Source of the DNA: Prorocentrum cordatum
Lineage: Eukaryota; Sar; Dinophyceae; Prorocentrales; Prorocentraceae
Assembly: GCA_963575745.1 (NCBI GenBank)
Contig: CAUYUJ010014185.1
Span: 127,501 to 191,500 of the forward strand
Direction: 5' to 3'
DNA length: 64,000 nt
Made by a program: the position numbers and the translations under genes. Of the stretch, positions 45,086 through 55,078 are shown piece after piece. The notes below the pieces were generated by a model. It was not told where the DNA came from and made no database searches. It saw only the letters and a list, made by a program, of their open reading frames with translations. Each line of letters opens with the position of its first letter. Position 1 is the first letter of the stretch.

Positions 45086-45089
45086 AAGT

Positions 45090-45420
45090 AATAACAATAA
45101 CCCCATCTTAGGATATGGGGAACAAGAACCCCATCTTAGGATATGGGGAATAAAATGCGAGGAATTCTCGGGCGGGAGCGGGGGTCCTGGCTAGAGTGAG
45201 GAAGCCTCAGGCGGGAGCCGTTGTTGTTGTAACCCGGGGGGCCAGGGGCACAGTTTGACCATCAAGAGTTTCCCTGATAAAAGAGCAGGGTGCGAGCGTC
45301 GAGGTGCACACTTTGGTGGAAAAAACACTATGCACCGGCGAGGGGGGATCAACTATAATAATTTCCAAAAATGAGAATGCAACAACAACAACGACAACAA
45401 CAACAACAACCACAATTACT
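45090..45420. repeat. Partial third copy of the CAA-unit junction
   Basis: GCGAGGAATTCTCGGGCGGG, AACCCGGGGGGCCAGGGGC, TTGACCATCAAGAGTTTCCC and (CAA)n match 40,340-40,640. It follows two copies of AACCCCATCTTAGGATATGG (45,096 and 45,125). Confidence 0.8.
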
Positions 45421-45637
45421 AGCACGTGGGGACACTCCGTTCTCACCAGTGCCAGGGTTTTCATACGACGCCCGCCAATACCCCCACTTTGTGGGGGGGC
45501 CGGTTCAAGCTCTACCACATTTCCAAACGACTCTTCGCCACCACCCACACCCAGCTTCCCGCCCTATGACGTTCGGACACTTCACTTCGTGGCCTGCGGA
45601 CGACCGTGGCTACTACACTGGCGCATGGGTACAGTGA
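45371..45637 (+). other. Small unrecognised open frame starting in (CAA)n
   Basis: 88 codons: a Gln-rich start from the CAA repeat, then a non-repetitive Pro/His/Phe/Tyr-containing stretch (for example FSYDARQYPHF). No family recognised. Listed only because the second part is not repeat-derived; probably not a gene. Confidence 0.12.
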
Positions 45638-45689
45638 CTTGTTGTACAGTGTTTGGTACGGTGCGATTCGTATGATTTTATGTTGCGCG

Positions 45690-46250
45690 GTGCTAAACTT
45701 CCTAAGAAACCCAATGGTTTTTGAAGATTTCGGCGTGCGCGCGCGAAGAAAAAACGAATGTGTCCCGCATGGTATTATTTGACAGGGATGATGGCCCTGG
45801 CAGGTGCGCAACCGTTGTTGGAGAAGTTCGAAGCACGTGAAGTTGCTCGCAAAAGCCCGTTTGACAGAAATGTTTAAAAAGTGTTGGGTTTCCTACAATC
45901 CGCAAGAGCGCGCGGGATGAAATTTTGACATTTTTTTTTGAAAAACCATTGGTTTTTTGATGTTTTTATGTTAAAATCGCTACGAACACTAAGGTTTTGG
46001 AAGGATTTCGTCTTGCGCGCGCGAATGTCCACTTTACCTTATTTTTTGCAAGGGATTCTTGAAGTTTGGTTATGTTAGAACAAGAAATGTCCACTTTGCC
46101 TTATGTTTTGCAAGGGAAAACCGCCCGTAACAAAACAACCGGATCCGGACCAACCCGTTTTGCCGGAGACTTCCTCACGAAAATGATGAAAACATGGCTG
46201 CGGCCTAGGCGCGGCGAGGGGGCCGTGCACCAGGGGTCCCAACAATAATT
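45690..46250. other. AT-rich island with short direct repeats
   Basis: Markedly AT-richer than the surroundings. AATGTCCACTTTACCTTATT..TTTTGCAAGGG (about 46,024) is repeated as AATGTCCACTTTGCCTTATG..TTTTGCAAGGG (about 46,086). GCGTGCGCGCGCGAAG (45,733) and TCTTGCGCGCGCGAATG (46,010) follow similar contexts (ATGGTTTTTGAAG; TTTTGGAAGG). No gene is recognised. Confidence 0.5.
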
Positions 46251-46354
46251 ATTCTTTAGAAGTAATAATGTTCAACGCAAAAATAATAATCCTCCCACGG
46301 ATTCTCACTTCAGCCACACACCCAGGGACAATGGATGACCGTTCGGACCCCTCA

Positions 46355-46445
46355 CTCTGATGTATATATATATATATATGTATGCATATATATATACATA
46401 CATATATATATGTATACATATAGGTTTGTAGATGTATACACACAT
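46355..46445. repeat. (TA)n / ATACATATATA microsatellite
   Basis: Alternating TA with GTATGCATA interruptions. Confidence 0.9.
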
Positions 46446-46620
46446 GTATGTGTGTACACGGTGAGAGCTATGTGGTGCAAGATATGTGGTGCAATCGATG
46501 CGGTATGAGGTATGACATGTGAGCTATGTGGTGCAAGGCACGTGGTGCATTCTATGAAGTATGAGCTATGTGGTGTAAGCTATGTGGTGCAGCCTATGTG
46601 ATGTGAAATATGTAGTGTAC
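46446..46620. repeat. CTATGTGGTGCAAG minisatellite
   Basis: About eight degenerate 14-24-bp units (GAGCTATGTGGTGCAAG, GATATGTGGTGCAATCGATG). A similar unit occurs at about 30,010-30,050. Confidence 0.75.
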
Positions 46621-46639
46621 GCACGGCGCTCCCACGAGG

Positions 46640-47460
46640 CGGCCGCGGGGCGGCAGCACGAACTTGCGCACTTGTGCGATCGCCGCACGGATTCGGCGAC
46701 ACCTTGCCTTGGGAGCTCCGGCTCGAGACGTCCCAATACCTTGCTGAGAAACTCGGCCCCCGCCCGAGACATCCTCGCGGGTGGCTCAGGAATGAGGCGA
46801 CCAGGGACTCCGTCGGACACTGCAGCCCCGCAGGTGGCCAGGCGGGGCCCCGCGTGCCCCGCGAGCCCCGCGAGCCCCGCGAGCCCCGTCGGGCCCCGCG
46901 AGCCCCGTCGGGCGTGCCCCGCGAGCCCCGTCGGGGTCCTTCGGGGCCCCGTGCCGCAGGGCGCGGAGGGGCCCCGCGAGCACCCCGAGGGCCGCGCGCG
47001 GCCTGGCGCCGCCGGGCGCGGAGCGGCTCGGGGAGCCGCGCGGGGCCGCTCGAGGCCAGCCGGTCGCACGGCGCGGTGGGGCGCCCCGAGCCTTTTCGAG
47101 GGCCGTTCGGAGACGGAGGACGGGGAGGGGGAGGAGGAGGAGGAGGAGGAGGAGGAGGAGGAGGAGGAGGAGGAGGAGGAGGAAGAGGAGGAGGAGGAGG
47201 AGGAGGAGGAGGAGGAGGAGGAGGAGGAGGGAGGGCAGTCGCAGAGCACGGACGAGCCCTGCGAGCCGCATGCGAAGCCGTGCGGGGGCGGGCCCCACGA
47301 GCCCCGTGAGGGCCGCCAGGGGTCCGCTCCCGCGGGGCGCGCAGGGGCCACACGATCCCTCCGAATGCGCGGCGCGCGCAGGGGGGCGGGGGGAGGGGGG
47401 GGGGAGGCTTCCAAGAAGCAGGGGTGCTTCTGAGAAGCCTTCCTACACCCTGCCCCCACC
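46640..47460. repeat. GC-rich GCCCCGCGAGCCCC repeats and (GGA)n
   Basis: GAGCCCCGCGAGCCCCGTCGG-type units (in pieces, 46,850-46,990), (GGA)n at 47,128-47,232, and GCAGGGCGCGGA..GGGGCCCCGCGAG motifs that recur at 48,340-48,510 and 61,800-61,930. All long frames here are compositional. Confidence 0.75.
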
Positions 47461-47699
47461 CCCCTCTGCGTGTGGCTGAAGGGAGGCCGTTGGAGGCATG
47501 CTCACGCGTGGCGAGGGCGGACCGCACGGCGAGGCTTCTGAGGGCCGCGCGGGGAGTCCGCTGCCGCAGGGGCGCGGGCGGGCCTGGCGGGCCGGCCCCG
47601 TAGGAGTGTGCCGCGCGGGGTCCGTTGTCGCAGGGCGCTGGCTGGCCATGTGCTCCATGTGATGGGCTTCCTTTCCACCGCCACCACCACAAGCAGGAG

Positions 47700-47862
47700 G
47701 GACAGAGGGTCCTCCTCCTCCTCCTCCTCCTCCACTTCCTCCTCCTCCTCCTCCTCCGCTCCTTCTCCTCCTCCTTCTCCTCCTCCTCCTCCTCCTCCTC
47801 CTCCCCCTCCTCCTCCCTCGTCGTCCTCCTCCACTCCTCCTCCTCTTCGTCCTCCTCCTCCT
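47700..47862. repeat. (TCC)n microsatellite
   Basis: CTCCTC with TTC and TCG variants. The DNA to 48,165 that follows holds no recognisable gene. Confidence 0.9.
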
Positions 47863-48169
47863 CAGCCCCGGTCGGGGCCCGTGGTCTCAGGACCCGTAAA
47901 CCAGGACACGCTAGACCCGGACACCCAACATCCCTCGAAACCAATTCTTCCAGACGGCAACACGAACAAAATACTGCACTGCAACCTTTTCCAGAAGAAA
48001 CCCGGACAAACCCCAAAAGCCTGCAAGACGGCCCTAAACCCGGACACAAGCCCGAATCCTGCAGTACAGCATACAAAACATGCACGAGTGCTGAAAATTG
48101 CGACTGTGCAGGAGAGGAGTTCGTTTCCTTGGTTTTCCATGTCCTGGTTTTATATGTGTCCTTAGACGA

Positions 48170-48310
48170 CCGCGTTCCACTACTCGCAAAGTAACTACTC
48201 GCAAATGGCCGGAATTCCCCCGCGGGGGATCTACAACAAATTACATCGAAGTAGACATGTTTCTTTCTGACGTTTGCGAATTGGCACTTTGCGAGCAGTG
48301 GAACGCACTC
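48170..48310. repeat. Fold-back element, ~38-bp imperfect inverted repeats
   Basis: CGCGTTCCACTACTCGCAAAG with CTCGCAAATG at 48,170-48,207 pairs with CGTTTGCGAATTGGCAC.. to GGAACGCACT at 48,271-48,310, with a few mismatches. The loop contains the palindrome CCCCCGCGGGGG. Non-coding MITE-like structure. Confidence 0.5.
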
Positions 48311-48520
48311 GGTGAGTCCTGATCTCCGGGGGCCTGATGGTCGCAGGGCGCGGACTGGCCGGAGGAGCCCTGTGGGGACCGCCCGCGGCCCGTCGCCACT
48401 AGGCGCGGGCGGGCCCCGTGAGCCCTGCAAGACGGCCGCGAGGGGCCCCCGCGAGCCCCACAAGGGCCAGCGGGGGCCCTCCATCGCAGAGCGCGGGCGG
48501 GCCACGTGATCCCGGTGACG

Positions 48521-48547
48521 ATGATGATTATGATCATGATGATGATC

Positions 48548-48592
<45 letters not shown>

Positions 48593-48662
48593 CTGATGGT
48601 GATGGTGATGCTGATGGTGATGATGCTGATGGTGATAATGCTGATGTTGATGATGATGATGC
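48521..48662. repeat. (ATG)n microsatellite, left of the YR retroelements
   Basis: GATGATGATG with TTATGATC, CTG and GTG variants, ending ATGATGATGATGCTG. It borders the older YR element on its 3' (left) side. Confidence 0.95.
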
Positions 48663-48849
48663 TGTATCCCTCTAGAGGCTAGCGGAACACGATTATGTTG
48701 CTGGACCTGGGCTCGAGGCTTTCGCTACTGCTGCATAGCTGGTGTTTGAAAAAGGCCTTGAGGCCCATCGTACAGCCAGGAGAATCGATTCAAAACGCAC
48801 CCCGAATCGAGTGCCGGGATAGGAGCCCGAATCGGTAGTTCTCAGCGCA

Positions 48850-49640
48850 CCGTCACAAATAATAGCTGGATTCCCTTCGAAGAACAGATGCTGAGAGAAG
48901 AGCCCGGGCCAGGGCGTTGGCCAGCCGAGGAGGGTAAGCGGCCGACGCCGCTGTCGCCCGCGACCCCTCTACAACTACATGGTTGCGCCCTGCCGCCGAG
49001 CAAAACCCTTGTTTGCCCTAGCATCGGCTCTCCACGGGGCAGCCCGTTCTCCCTAGGTCTAGCGGGTCGCAACAGCCGAAGGCCAATCTGGTGGCCTTCC
49101 TGTGCACAGAACCAAATTGGCACTGATGGATATCGCAGATTCTCGAGTGCGCAGTATCTAAAGCGTGTCACAGCGTCACATCGTGCCACATATAGCTGGA
49201 TTGCGGGTGCTCGATACAAGAGGGGACCCGCTCTCGCACGCACACGCGTACGACTTGAATTACAACATCGAGAATACAGTTCTCCAGCCTGACCTTTGCC
49301 TTCCTGCCGGCTGGGAGCCTAGGATGGCCTCGTGGGTATTGCTTGCTTCGAATCGGGCACGACGAATTCTGGGCGATCAAAAAAGGAGGTGCACGGCGGG
49401 GCCATCATGACGGCCAGCACCCGCCCCCTGCGCAGGGTGGTCAGAATCTGAGCCTGCACACACCTTCTCAGGAGATCCCCTGCAAGGCCCCCACGGAGGT
49501 CGTACCCTCTGGTCTCGAACTTCCAGAGCCGCGCAGCTCGCGCCAACCCGCCGACTCCTGAGAAGGGGTCCAAGAAGCACGCCGTCGGCTGTATAGCGTC
49601 GGACGCGATGGCAGGGGGGCCCCTCGCAGATACACGTCGA
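48850..49640 (-). pseudogene. DNA-methyltransferase-like domain downstream of the recombinase
   Basis: One frame (to 49,319) reads FLDPFSGVGGLARAARLWKF, a SAM-binding FxGxGG-type motif I, then about 45 residues later MMAPPCTSFF, which fits the PPC motif IV of C5-cytosine methyltransferases. The continuation lies in another frame (SKQYPRGHPRLP, 49,360 to about 49,170) and then as IWFCAQEG and RAQPCSCRG (to about 48,960). DIRS-type elements are known to carry a methyltransferase domain, but usually N6-adenine-type and next to RNase H; here it follows the recombinase. Broken by at least two frameshifts. The catalytic Cys of PPC is present. Activity is unlikely; its role in the ancestor is unknown. 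Confidence 0.6.
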
Positions 49641-50773
49641 CCAGGCACTCCTCGCAGACGAGGGCGTGTGCCTGCACGTCTGGGTTCAGCTTCCTCCACG
49701 CGCCGTTCAGGTGCCCCGTCTTCGCGTAGCGCACGACAAAACAAAATGATGACCACCTTCCTCTCTTCATCGCCTCCTCTTGGGCCCTCAGGTGGAACGC
49801 CCGGTCCAGACTGATGCCGCTGTGCCGAGCCTGATACAGCACCACCTCGATCCCCAAACGCTCCCCTGCACCCTGCACCAGCCTGCCAAACTGCTGGTAG
49901 TCCCACGGGAACAGCCTCTCCGACGCGGGGCCCGACGCCAGGTGCGCCAGCACTGGGTCGGCCCACCGCATCCGCTCGGAGTTCATCACCACGGTGTCGT
50001 CGGCGCCCCCGACCTTGCTGCGATTGGTCTCTTCCTGGGGGAAGAGGTGCAGGCTCCAGTCTCGGAGCCCTCCGCGTGCCGGCGGCGCCAGGGACCCGCG
50101 TCGGAGACTCAGCAGCTCGGACGGCCTCAGGTACGCGTCTACCATCAGCAGCGCCCCGAAGCCGGCCCTCCCCGGCCCGCTCCTCAGCAGCTCCAGCGCC
50201 ACGGCGGCCCAAACGGCCCACTGGAGCGGCCAGCGGCTGCACTTCGGGCGCAAGTTCCTCCGTCCCTTCAGGCGCCGGAGAGTTCGCGGCAGGCGCCGAC
50301 CCCCTCCTCTCGCGAACCTCGGGAAGGCGTACATCAGGGCGGCCACCATGTACTCGCCCCGCCGCGCCCTGCCCCCGAGCTGGTGCCATATTTTCACCCA
50401 CGACCCACGACGCGAGACACTCGTCCACCTCGTCGCCCTCGCGCAGCGCCATGTTCTCCTGGTCGGCGAAGGCCAGGAGCTCTCGCACACAGTCTCGATA
50501 TCGGACTCGACTGGCCTCGGACACGCTGGCGGCCTCCAGGTAGCTCTTCCCAGGGGGGCTCGTCACGCCCCCTTCGGCCATCCGAGCCACGCGCCGCCGC
50601 GCCCGCTGTCGGGCCAGCAGCTCGCTCAGGCGGTCCGCCCCAGCTGGCGCCTCTTCGGGGGCGGAGTCGCTCTCGCCGTCCTCGGCGGTCAAGGCGGCGC
50701 CTGCTGCCGGCGGGGCATGCCTGGCCACGATCTCCAGCGAGACAGCAGTCGGCTCCAGCACCAGCGCCTCCAA
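49600..50773 (-). pseudogene. Tyrosine recombinase of the older element, frameshifted
   Basis: N-terminal part in one frame (to about 50,400), with SYLEAASVSEASRVRYRDCV and LLAFADQENMALREGD resembling a core-binding SAM-like domain. The catalytic part is in the next frame: AYLRPSELLSLRRGSL (box I Arg), LYQARHSGISLD (box II, Tyr replacing the first His, Arg kept), KRGRWSSFCFVVRYAKTG (Trp and the nucleophile Tyr). The tetrad is therefore readable. The YR would integrate circular double-stranded cDNA without a DDE integrase. A compensating frame change precedes the methyltransferase-like domain. Initiation and exact ends are unclear. Confidence 0.75.
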
Positions 50774-51261
50774 CCTACCCGGCAGGCTCGACGCCCTTGC
50801 CTACGTCAGCGTTCGGGCACGCCTCGAGCTCCGGCTGCTCCCCCGAGCCTGGCTCCCAGACGCACCAGCAAGCGTCCGCGATCGCCCGGCCACGCGAGAC
50901 TGGGGCTTGGACGCGGACTTGGTCAGGGTTCCCTCCCGACGCGCCTGCATGTCCATGTCCAGGTTGAGCCACATGGATGACGGACGGTCGTGCTCGCTGT
51001 CTGGCTTCGTGCTGATATTTTAGGCTTGCTGCTGCTTCTTGCTCTCGCTCCACTCGTGTCTCTCGCTCTCGTTGTTCATCATCAGCTCGCTCTCCGTGCT
51101 CTCGCTCCTGTCGCTCTTCTCGTTGCTCTCTGCTCTCTCTTTGCTCTGCTCCATGTTCTCGCTCGCCTCGCTCACGCTCAGGATCGTTTAAATCTTTGTC
51201 GAGATACTCGCCAGGAGACTCCCCGATCTTGCACCTCGGACATCCCCTCGGAACCTCAATG

Positions 51262-52572
51262 TCAGCTCCATCCGGAACCCCCTTGTCGACGTGTGACGCG
51301 GGCACACAAGACACGATCCAAGTGGCATTTTTCTTCGTCATACTTTTCAAGTCGGCTTCCCTTCTCGCTGCTGTTCAGCTCTGAGAACACACAGCGAAAA
51401 ACCAATCGCAGGCCTCGAGCCAAGGCCAGCGAACCAGCTCGCCTGATGAGGGTCAGCAGCTTGAAGTCCCTTGATCGGGACCTGCCCAGCGCCGGGGTCA
51501 GCGCCAGGTTGCCTCCCACGAACAGGGCCCGCGCGTCGTGCCCGCGCTGGCTGCGGGCCAAGCGCTCGACCCCCTGCAGCACGGCTCGGGCCTCCAAGTG
51601 GATGATCCCCTCCCGGTACCTCCACTCGTCGGCCATCACGGTGGCCCAGAGGGACCCATGAAGGAGGCGGGCTGGCAGCTCAGGGAAAGTCTTGTCCCGC
51701 TCCCACCTCAGCACCTCCGCGTCGGTGGGCTCGGCCCTCGCCCGCGCCACCCCGCCCCCCTGCTCCTCGAGCCCGGCGGCAAGGCGTGGACCCTCGCCGC
51801 CTCGGCGCCCAGGCGGAACCGCGCCCGCTCGGGCACCCGCCCAGCGTCGGGGCGACCCTCGGGGGAGACACGAACTGCCTGTTGGACGCCTGGCAGTCCA
51901 AGATCAGCCTCTGCTGCGCGCCGTCCTCGACCACGAACACGCCCACGTCGCGCTTCTTGCTGGCGCTCAGCCGCGCCAGCCCTATCCGTCGGAGCCTCTT
52001 CACCAGCCCCACGTATACCTTTCGATTGGATCGCAGCACAGGGTCGGTATAGGGCCGCACCGGCCCAGCGTCTCGTCGAGCATGGCCACCTCTCCAGGCG
52101 ACCTCAGCATGTAGCTCTCATGCCCCTTCAAGAAATTACGGGCCGTATCCGGCAGCAACTAGTCGATGCGCGGCGCCAGCTCGACGTCGCCCGGGATGTC
52201 GAGTCGGTCGCGCGCGAAGGAGGCCAGGTTAGCTCGGGTCTCGGCCCCGTAGGGGACGTGACCCCGCAGCAGCTGTGGAAGGGCTCGCTGCGAGGGTTCC
52301 GTGCTGCTCGGACGTCTCCAGCCAGCTGCGGCCAGCTGCGCCCGCCGCCGCGCATCGCGCCGCAGCCCAGCGGTCACCAGGCGCGGCTTCGCGCGGCCAG
52401 CATCTCGCCAGCGCGCGCTGCGCGTCCAAGTCAAGCTCTCGACGGCGTCATTCGTCAGCCGCTTCACTCGCGGCTTGTCCCGCCCGGTCAGCCCTGCGCC
52501 GATCGATGTCAAAATCGAGTTGCTCCACGAGCGGCGCCGGGAAGTGCTGCCCTGCGCCGCCAGCCTCGTCAA
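51262..52572 (-). pseudogene. Pol remnant: RT fingers and RNase H, RT palm missing
   Basis: Three frames. 52,572-52,159: N-terminal pol (PYGAETRANLASFARDRLD). 52,060 to about 51,860: RRIGLARLSASKKRDVGVF and QQRLILDCQASNRQFVSPP, the RT motif 1-2 region. 51,750-51,262: RNase H C-terminal half with HLEARAVLQG (Glu), LFVGGNLALT (catalytic Asp position reads Gly) and VFSELNSSEKGSR. Only about 100 bp separate the second and third parts, where an intact pol has about 300 codons, so motifs A-C and the RNase H start were deleted. Confidence 0.7.
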
Positions 52573-52669
52573 CCGCGCCTGGGGTCGGCCACCTCCCAGG
52601 CCCGTGCCAGGAGCTCACCCTGCCGCGCCAAGGGCGCCCGCTCCGGCAGCGGCGGCGGCGGCCCTCGCC

Positions 52670-54581
52670 TTAAATAGCCTTGGCCTTTGCCGCCGCGCCC
52701 TCGGGGCCGCCCTCGGCTTCCTCCTTCGCTCCGGGCAGCCCGCCCAGCGCCTGCGCCGCGCCCGTCTCCTCGAACTCCTGTCGGGCACCAGCAGCACGAC
52801 CCCTCGTCGTCGCCAGATGCCGTCCCGCCTCGCCCCTGGCCGCCCTGGTCGCGAACGACCTGCGCTCGGGGCTCTCGACGTCAAACGGGCCCACGACCCC
52901 CGTCAGGTAGCGGGCGCTCTCCCAGGAAGCCCGGCCCGGCGCTTGCCCGCTCCTGTGCGCCTCCACGACCGTCGCCAAGCGCCTGGCCACAGACTCCAGA
53001 GCCGCGACGCCTCCCAGGTTGAGACCGTCGTAGGTCCTGGCCAGCCACAGCGCCTGCACCAGCGTGGTCAGCTCGTGGTAGGACCGATCCTTCGACGAGA
53101 TCCCGCGTTCCCTGCAGAAAGACAGCAACCACATCTTCGGGCCCCCTGCGTGCTGGAAAAATCGGCGGCACAGATGGAGGCAAGTGCACGCGCCGCGGAG
53201 CCCGCACTGCTCCATGGTCAGCTGCGCGCTTTCCTCCACTGCCTTCCGCCACGTCTTGAACCGAACGCCCGGACGTCCACTCGACGCACAGGGCCCGCGC
53301 GTCGCCCTCGACCTCAGCCTCCGGCACGGGCGTCGCCGCGCCCCCGATCATGTCGACTCCGGCGTCGGCCGCGGCGAACTCGGCCCGCAGGTCATCCACC
53401 TGGCCCGCGGTGCCGCGCACGGCCCGCTGCGGAGCGCCGTGCCTGCCCACCGCCTCACGCGCCGCCCTGCGCCACTCCTCGACGTCGTCCGTCGTCACCC
53501 TCTCGCGCAGCACGCGGACGCCGTCGTCGAGCAACACCGCGGCCCGGCAGCCGCCCAGGCTCTCGGCTCGCCCCCCGACGACGGGGTCGCCAAGCTGCAT
53601 GCCGTTGGGGGCCCGCGCCTCCGCCACCGCGTTGACGCCGTCCTCGAGCGTGGCCCCGCCGCGGCCGTCAGGGGCCGCCGCCGGCGGCGCAGGCACCAGA
53701 GCGCCTGCCTCGCCGCCAGCCCCCCCGGCACCGCCGTCCGCCGTGCCTCCCAGCGCGGGCTGCGCGGCGAGCTCGTCGCCGCTCGCCTCGGCCAGCCGCT
53801 GCTTGGAGATCACCCCCTTGTTGGCCAGCCGCTGTCCTCGACGACCAGCTCGCGCCCGCGCCAGTCTAGGAAGGCGGTCGGTTCCTCGCCCAGCCGCCCG
53901 CCAAGGCGCTCCGGCAGCCGACGCCTGGCCCGGCACTTCAACGCCTCGTCTCGGCCCTCGAGCACCTTCGCCAGCACCTCGTTCGCCGTCAGCGGGGTCC
54001 TGAACCTCGCGGCTCCGCCCCGCAGCCCTGGCGACCACCCTTCGGTCAGGTCGTAGATCCAGGTCCAATCTCGCACACGCTCGACATGCAAATCATCATC
54101 GGCGGTGAGGATCACCCAACTCTCGTAGTCGAAGTGGGTGGGCCACAAGAGTACTCGTTCGTGGGAGTAGGTGTCCCCCTCGAATCGGACGAGCACCCTC
54201 CGCCCTGGCATGCGGTCCGCCCGACTAGTCATGATGCTCGCGCAGCCCTCGCCCCCGAGCTCCTTGCGGCGACAGCGTCCACGCGCCCGGCCCAACAGCC
54301 AGCAGGCCGCGCGCAGGGCCGCCGTCAGACCAAGCGCCGCCTCCTCACCCTCACTCCGCTCAGCGCGCACTGCCGCCACCTCGACGCCGAGGTCCGGGCA
54401 GGCGGGCAGCTCCGGGCACTTCGAAGGCCCTGGCGAAGGGCAGCCCGGCCGCGGGGGGCAAGGAGGGCAGGGGGCCGCTGTCTCCCGCGCGAGCAGCAGC
54501 CTGGCCGCCTCAGCGCCGGCGCCGCGCATCGCCTCGCGCAGGAGCCCGACGGTCACAGGTGCCCAGTCCCCTAGGACCATA
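52670..54581 (-). pseudogene. Gag-like protein of the older element, two frameshifts
   Basis: The start is taken at the ATG near 54,581, 15 nt after the shared CTCAAG motif. Domains: Ala/Arg-rich N-terminus; RRVLVRFEGDTYSHERVLLW and ESWVILTADDDLHVERVRDW (about 54,200-54,070), a Tudor/SH3-like beta-barrel as in many dinoflagellate YR gags (recalled). A frame change follows near 53,825 and another near 53,275. The final frame has GPKMWLLSFCRERGISSKD and LARTYDGLNLGGVAALE, alignable with the intact element's GPRTAGWVCRFIRDQ and QFDQLNVSELAIFE. Ends TAA/TAG-type stop at 52,670 after a Lys/Ala-rich tail. Confidence 0.6.
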
Positions 54582-54591
54582 GCATCGCCAA

Positions 54592-54602
54592 AAGCTTGAG
54601 CG
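54592..54602 (-). promoter_or_regulatory. CGCTCAAGCTT motif upstream of gag (older element)
   Basis: Identical 11-mer to 60,934-60,944. CTCAAG is the 3' end of the dinoflagellate spliced leader (known from the family). It lies about 9-15 nt upstream of candidate gag start codons and about 75 bp from the microsatellite boundary, as in the intact element. It could be a leader relict, a trans-splice-related site or a recombinase/terminal-repeat boundary. Confidence 0.4.
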
Positions 54603-54671
54603 CAAACGATCACAGACCATTGCAATCACGACAGTCGCCTGCGAGGAGACAGCAATCCCGCGGCACCCACA

Positions 54672-54683
54672 ATCATGATGATC

Positions 54684-54713
<30 letters not shown>
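54672..54713. repeat. (ATG)n microsatellite between the two YR elements
   Basis: ATCATGATGATC then (ATG)n. It ends directly at the B2 repeat of the intact element, and its phase continues at 61,011 once that element is removed. Confidence 0.95.
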
Positions 54714-54714
<1 letters not shown>

Positions 54715-54830
54715 GCCCGACCCCTCCCCAGGCGCGGCCAGACAACACTATTCTCTGTTCTTTACATCCAGATCGTATCTCTCGGACGGCGCAGCGGTTG
54801 ACTTCACAAACGGCGAAACCGATCGCCCCC
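54714..54830 (-). repeat. Split direct repeat B2 (3' terminus)
   Basis: Starts on the + strand with AGCCCGACCCCTCCCCAGGC next to (ATG)n and runs to about GAAACCGATCG. About 115 bp aligned with B1 (54,962-55,078) with few substitutions (for example GACAACACTA versus GATAGCACTA, TTCACAAACGG versus TTCGCAAACGG). Confidence 0.85.
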
Positions 54831-54885
54831 CCTTTGAATTGAAATTGTGGCGGAGGCCACGCCAAGCGGGGAGGGGGCGGGGGGG

Positions 54886-54960
54886 GCTTGAGCGAATTCG
54901 GTCGGAGCCCAAAAAGGGCCGCGGAAGGACAGACGGGCGCCAGCGTTTCAAGAACATGCT
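54886..54960 (-). repeat. Split direct repeat A2
   Basis: 75 bp, GCTTGAGCGAATTCGGTCGG to TTTCAAGAACATGCT. Same length as A1 (60,936-61,010), with differences concentrated at 54,938-54,945. One base separates it from B1, as expected if B1-A2 templates the circle junction. Confidence 0.85.
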
Positions 54961-54961
54961 C

Positions 54962-55078
54962 AGCCCGACCCCTCCCCAGGCGCGGCCAGATAGCACTATT
55001 CTCTGTTCTTTACATCCAGATCGTATCTCTCGGACGGCGCAGCGGTTGACTTCGCAAACGGCGGAACCGATCGTCCCC
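54962..55078 (-). repeat. Split direct repeat B1
   Basis: AGCCCGACCCCTCCCCAGGC to GGAACCGATCG, a near-copy of B2. It lies between the 3' region of the recombinase gene and A2. Confidence 0.85.

Larger units (their letters stand above)
48665..54671 (-). mobile_element. Older YR (DIRS/PAT-like) retrotransposon, degenerate
   Basis: On the minus strand: gag-like (54,581-52,670), pol remnant (52,572-51,262), tyrosine recombinase (50,773-49,600) and a methyltransferase-like domain (49,640-48,850). The order and families match the intact element to its right, but the protein similarity is low, so it belongs to a different subfamily. Frames shift at least six times and most of the RT palm is gone. 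The right end abuts (ATG)n at 54,672. The left end is placed at the end of the (ATG)n tract by inference; split repeats could not be recognised. Confidence 0.7.

Noticed and set aside
46580-48505. 641-codon minus-strand open frame and its overlapping frames
   Set aside because: Driven by GC-rich GAGCCCC repeats plus (GGA)n and (TCC)n; poly-Pro and poly-Glu throughout, no motif.
48665-54671. Recombinase plus methyltransferase as a prophage or restriction-modification island
   Set aside because: They are linked to gag-like and RT/RNase H remnants in YR-retrotransposon order, with no bacterial operon features, ribosome sites or restriction enzyme.
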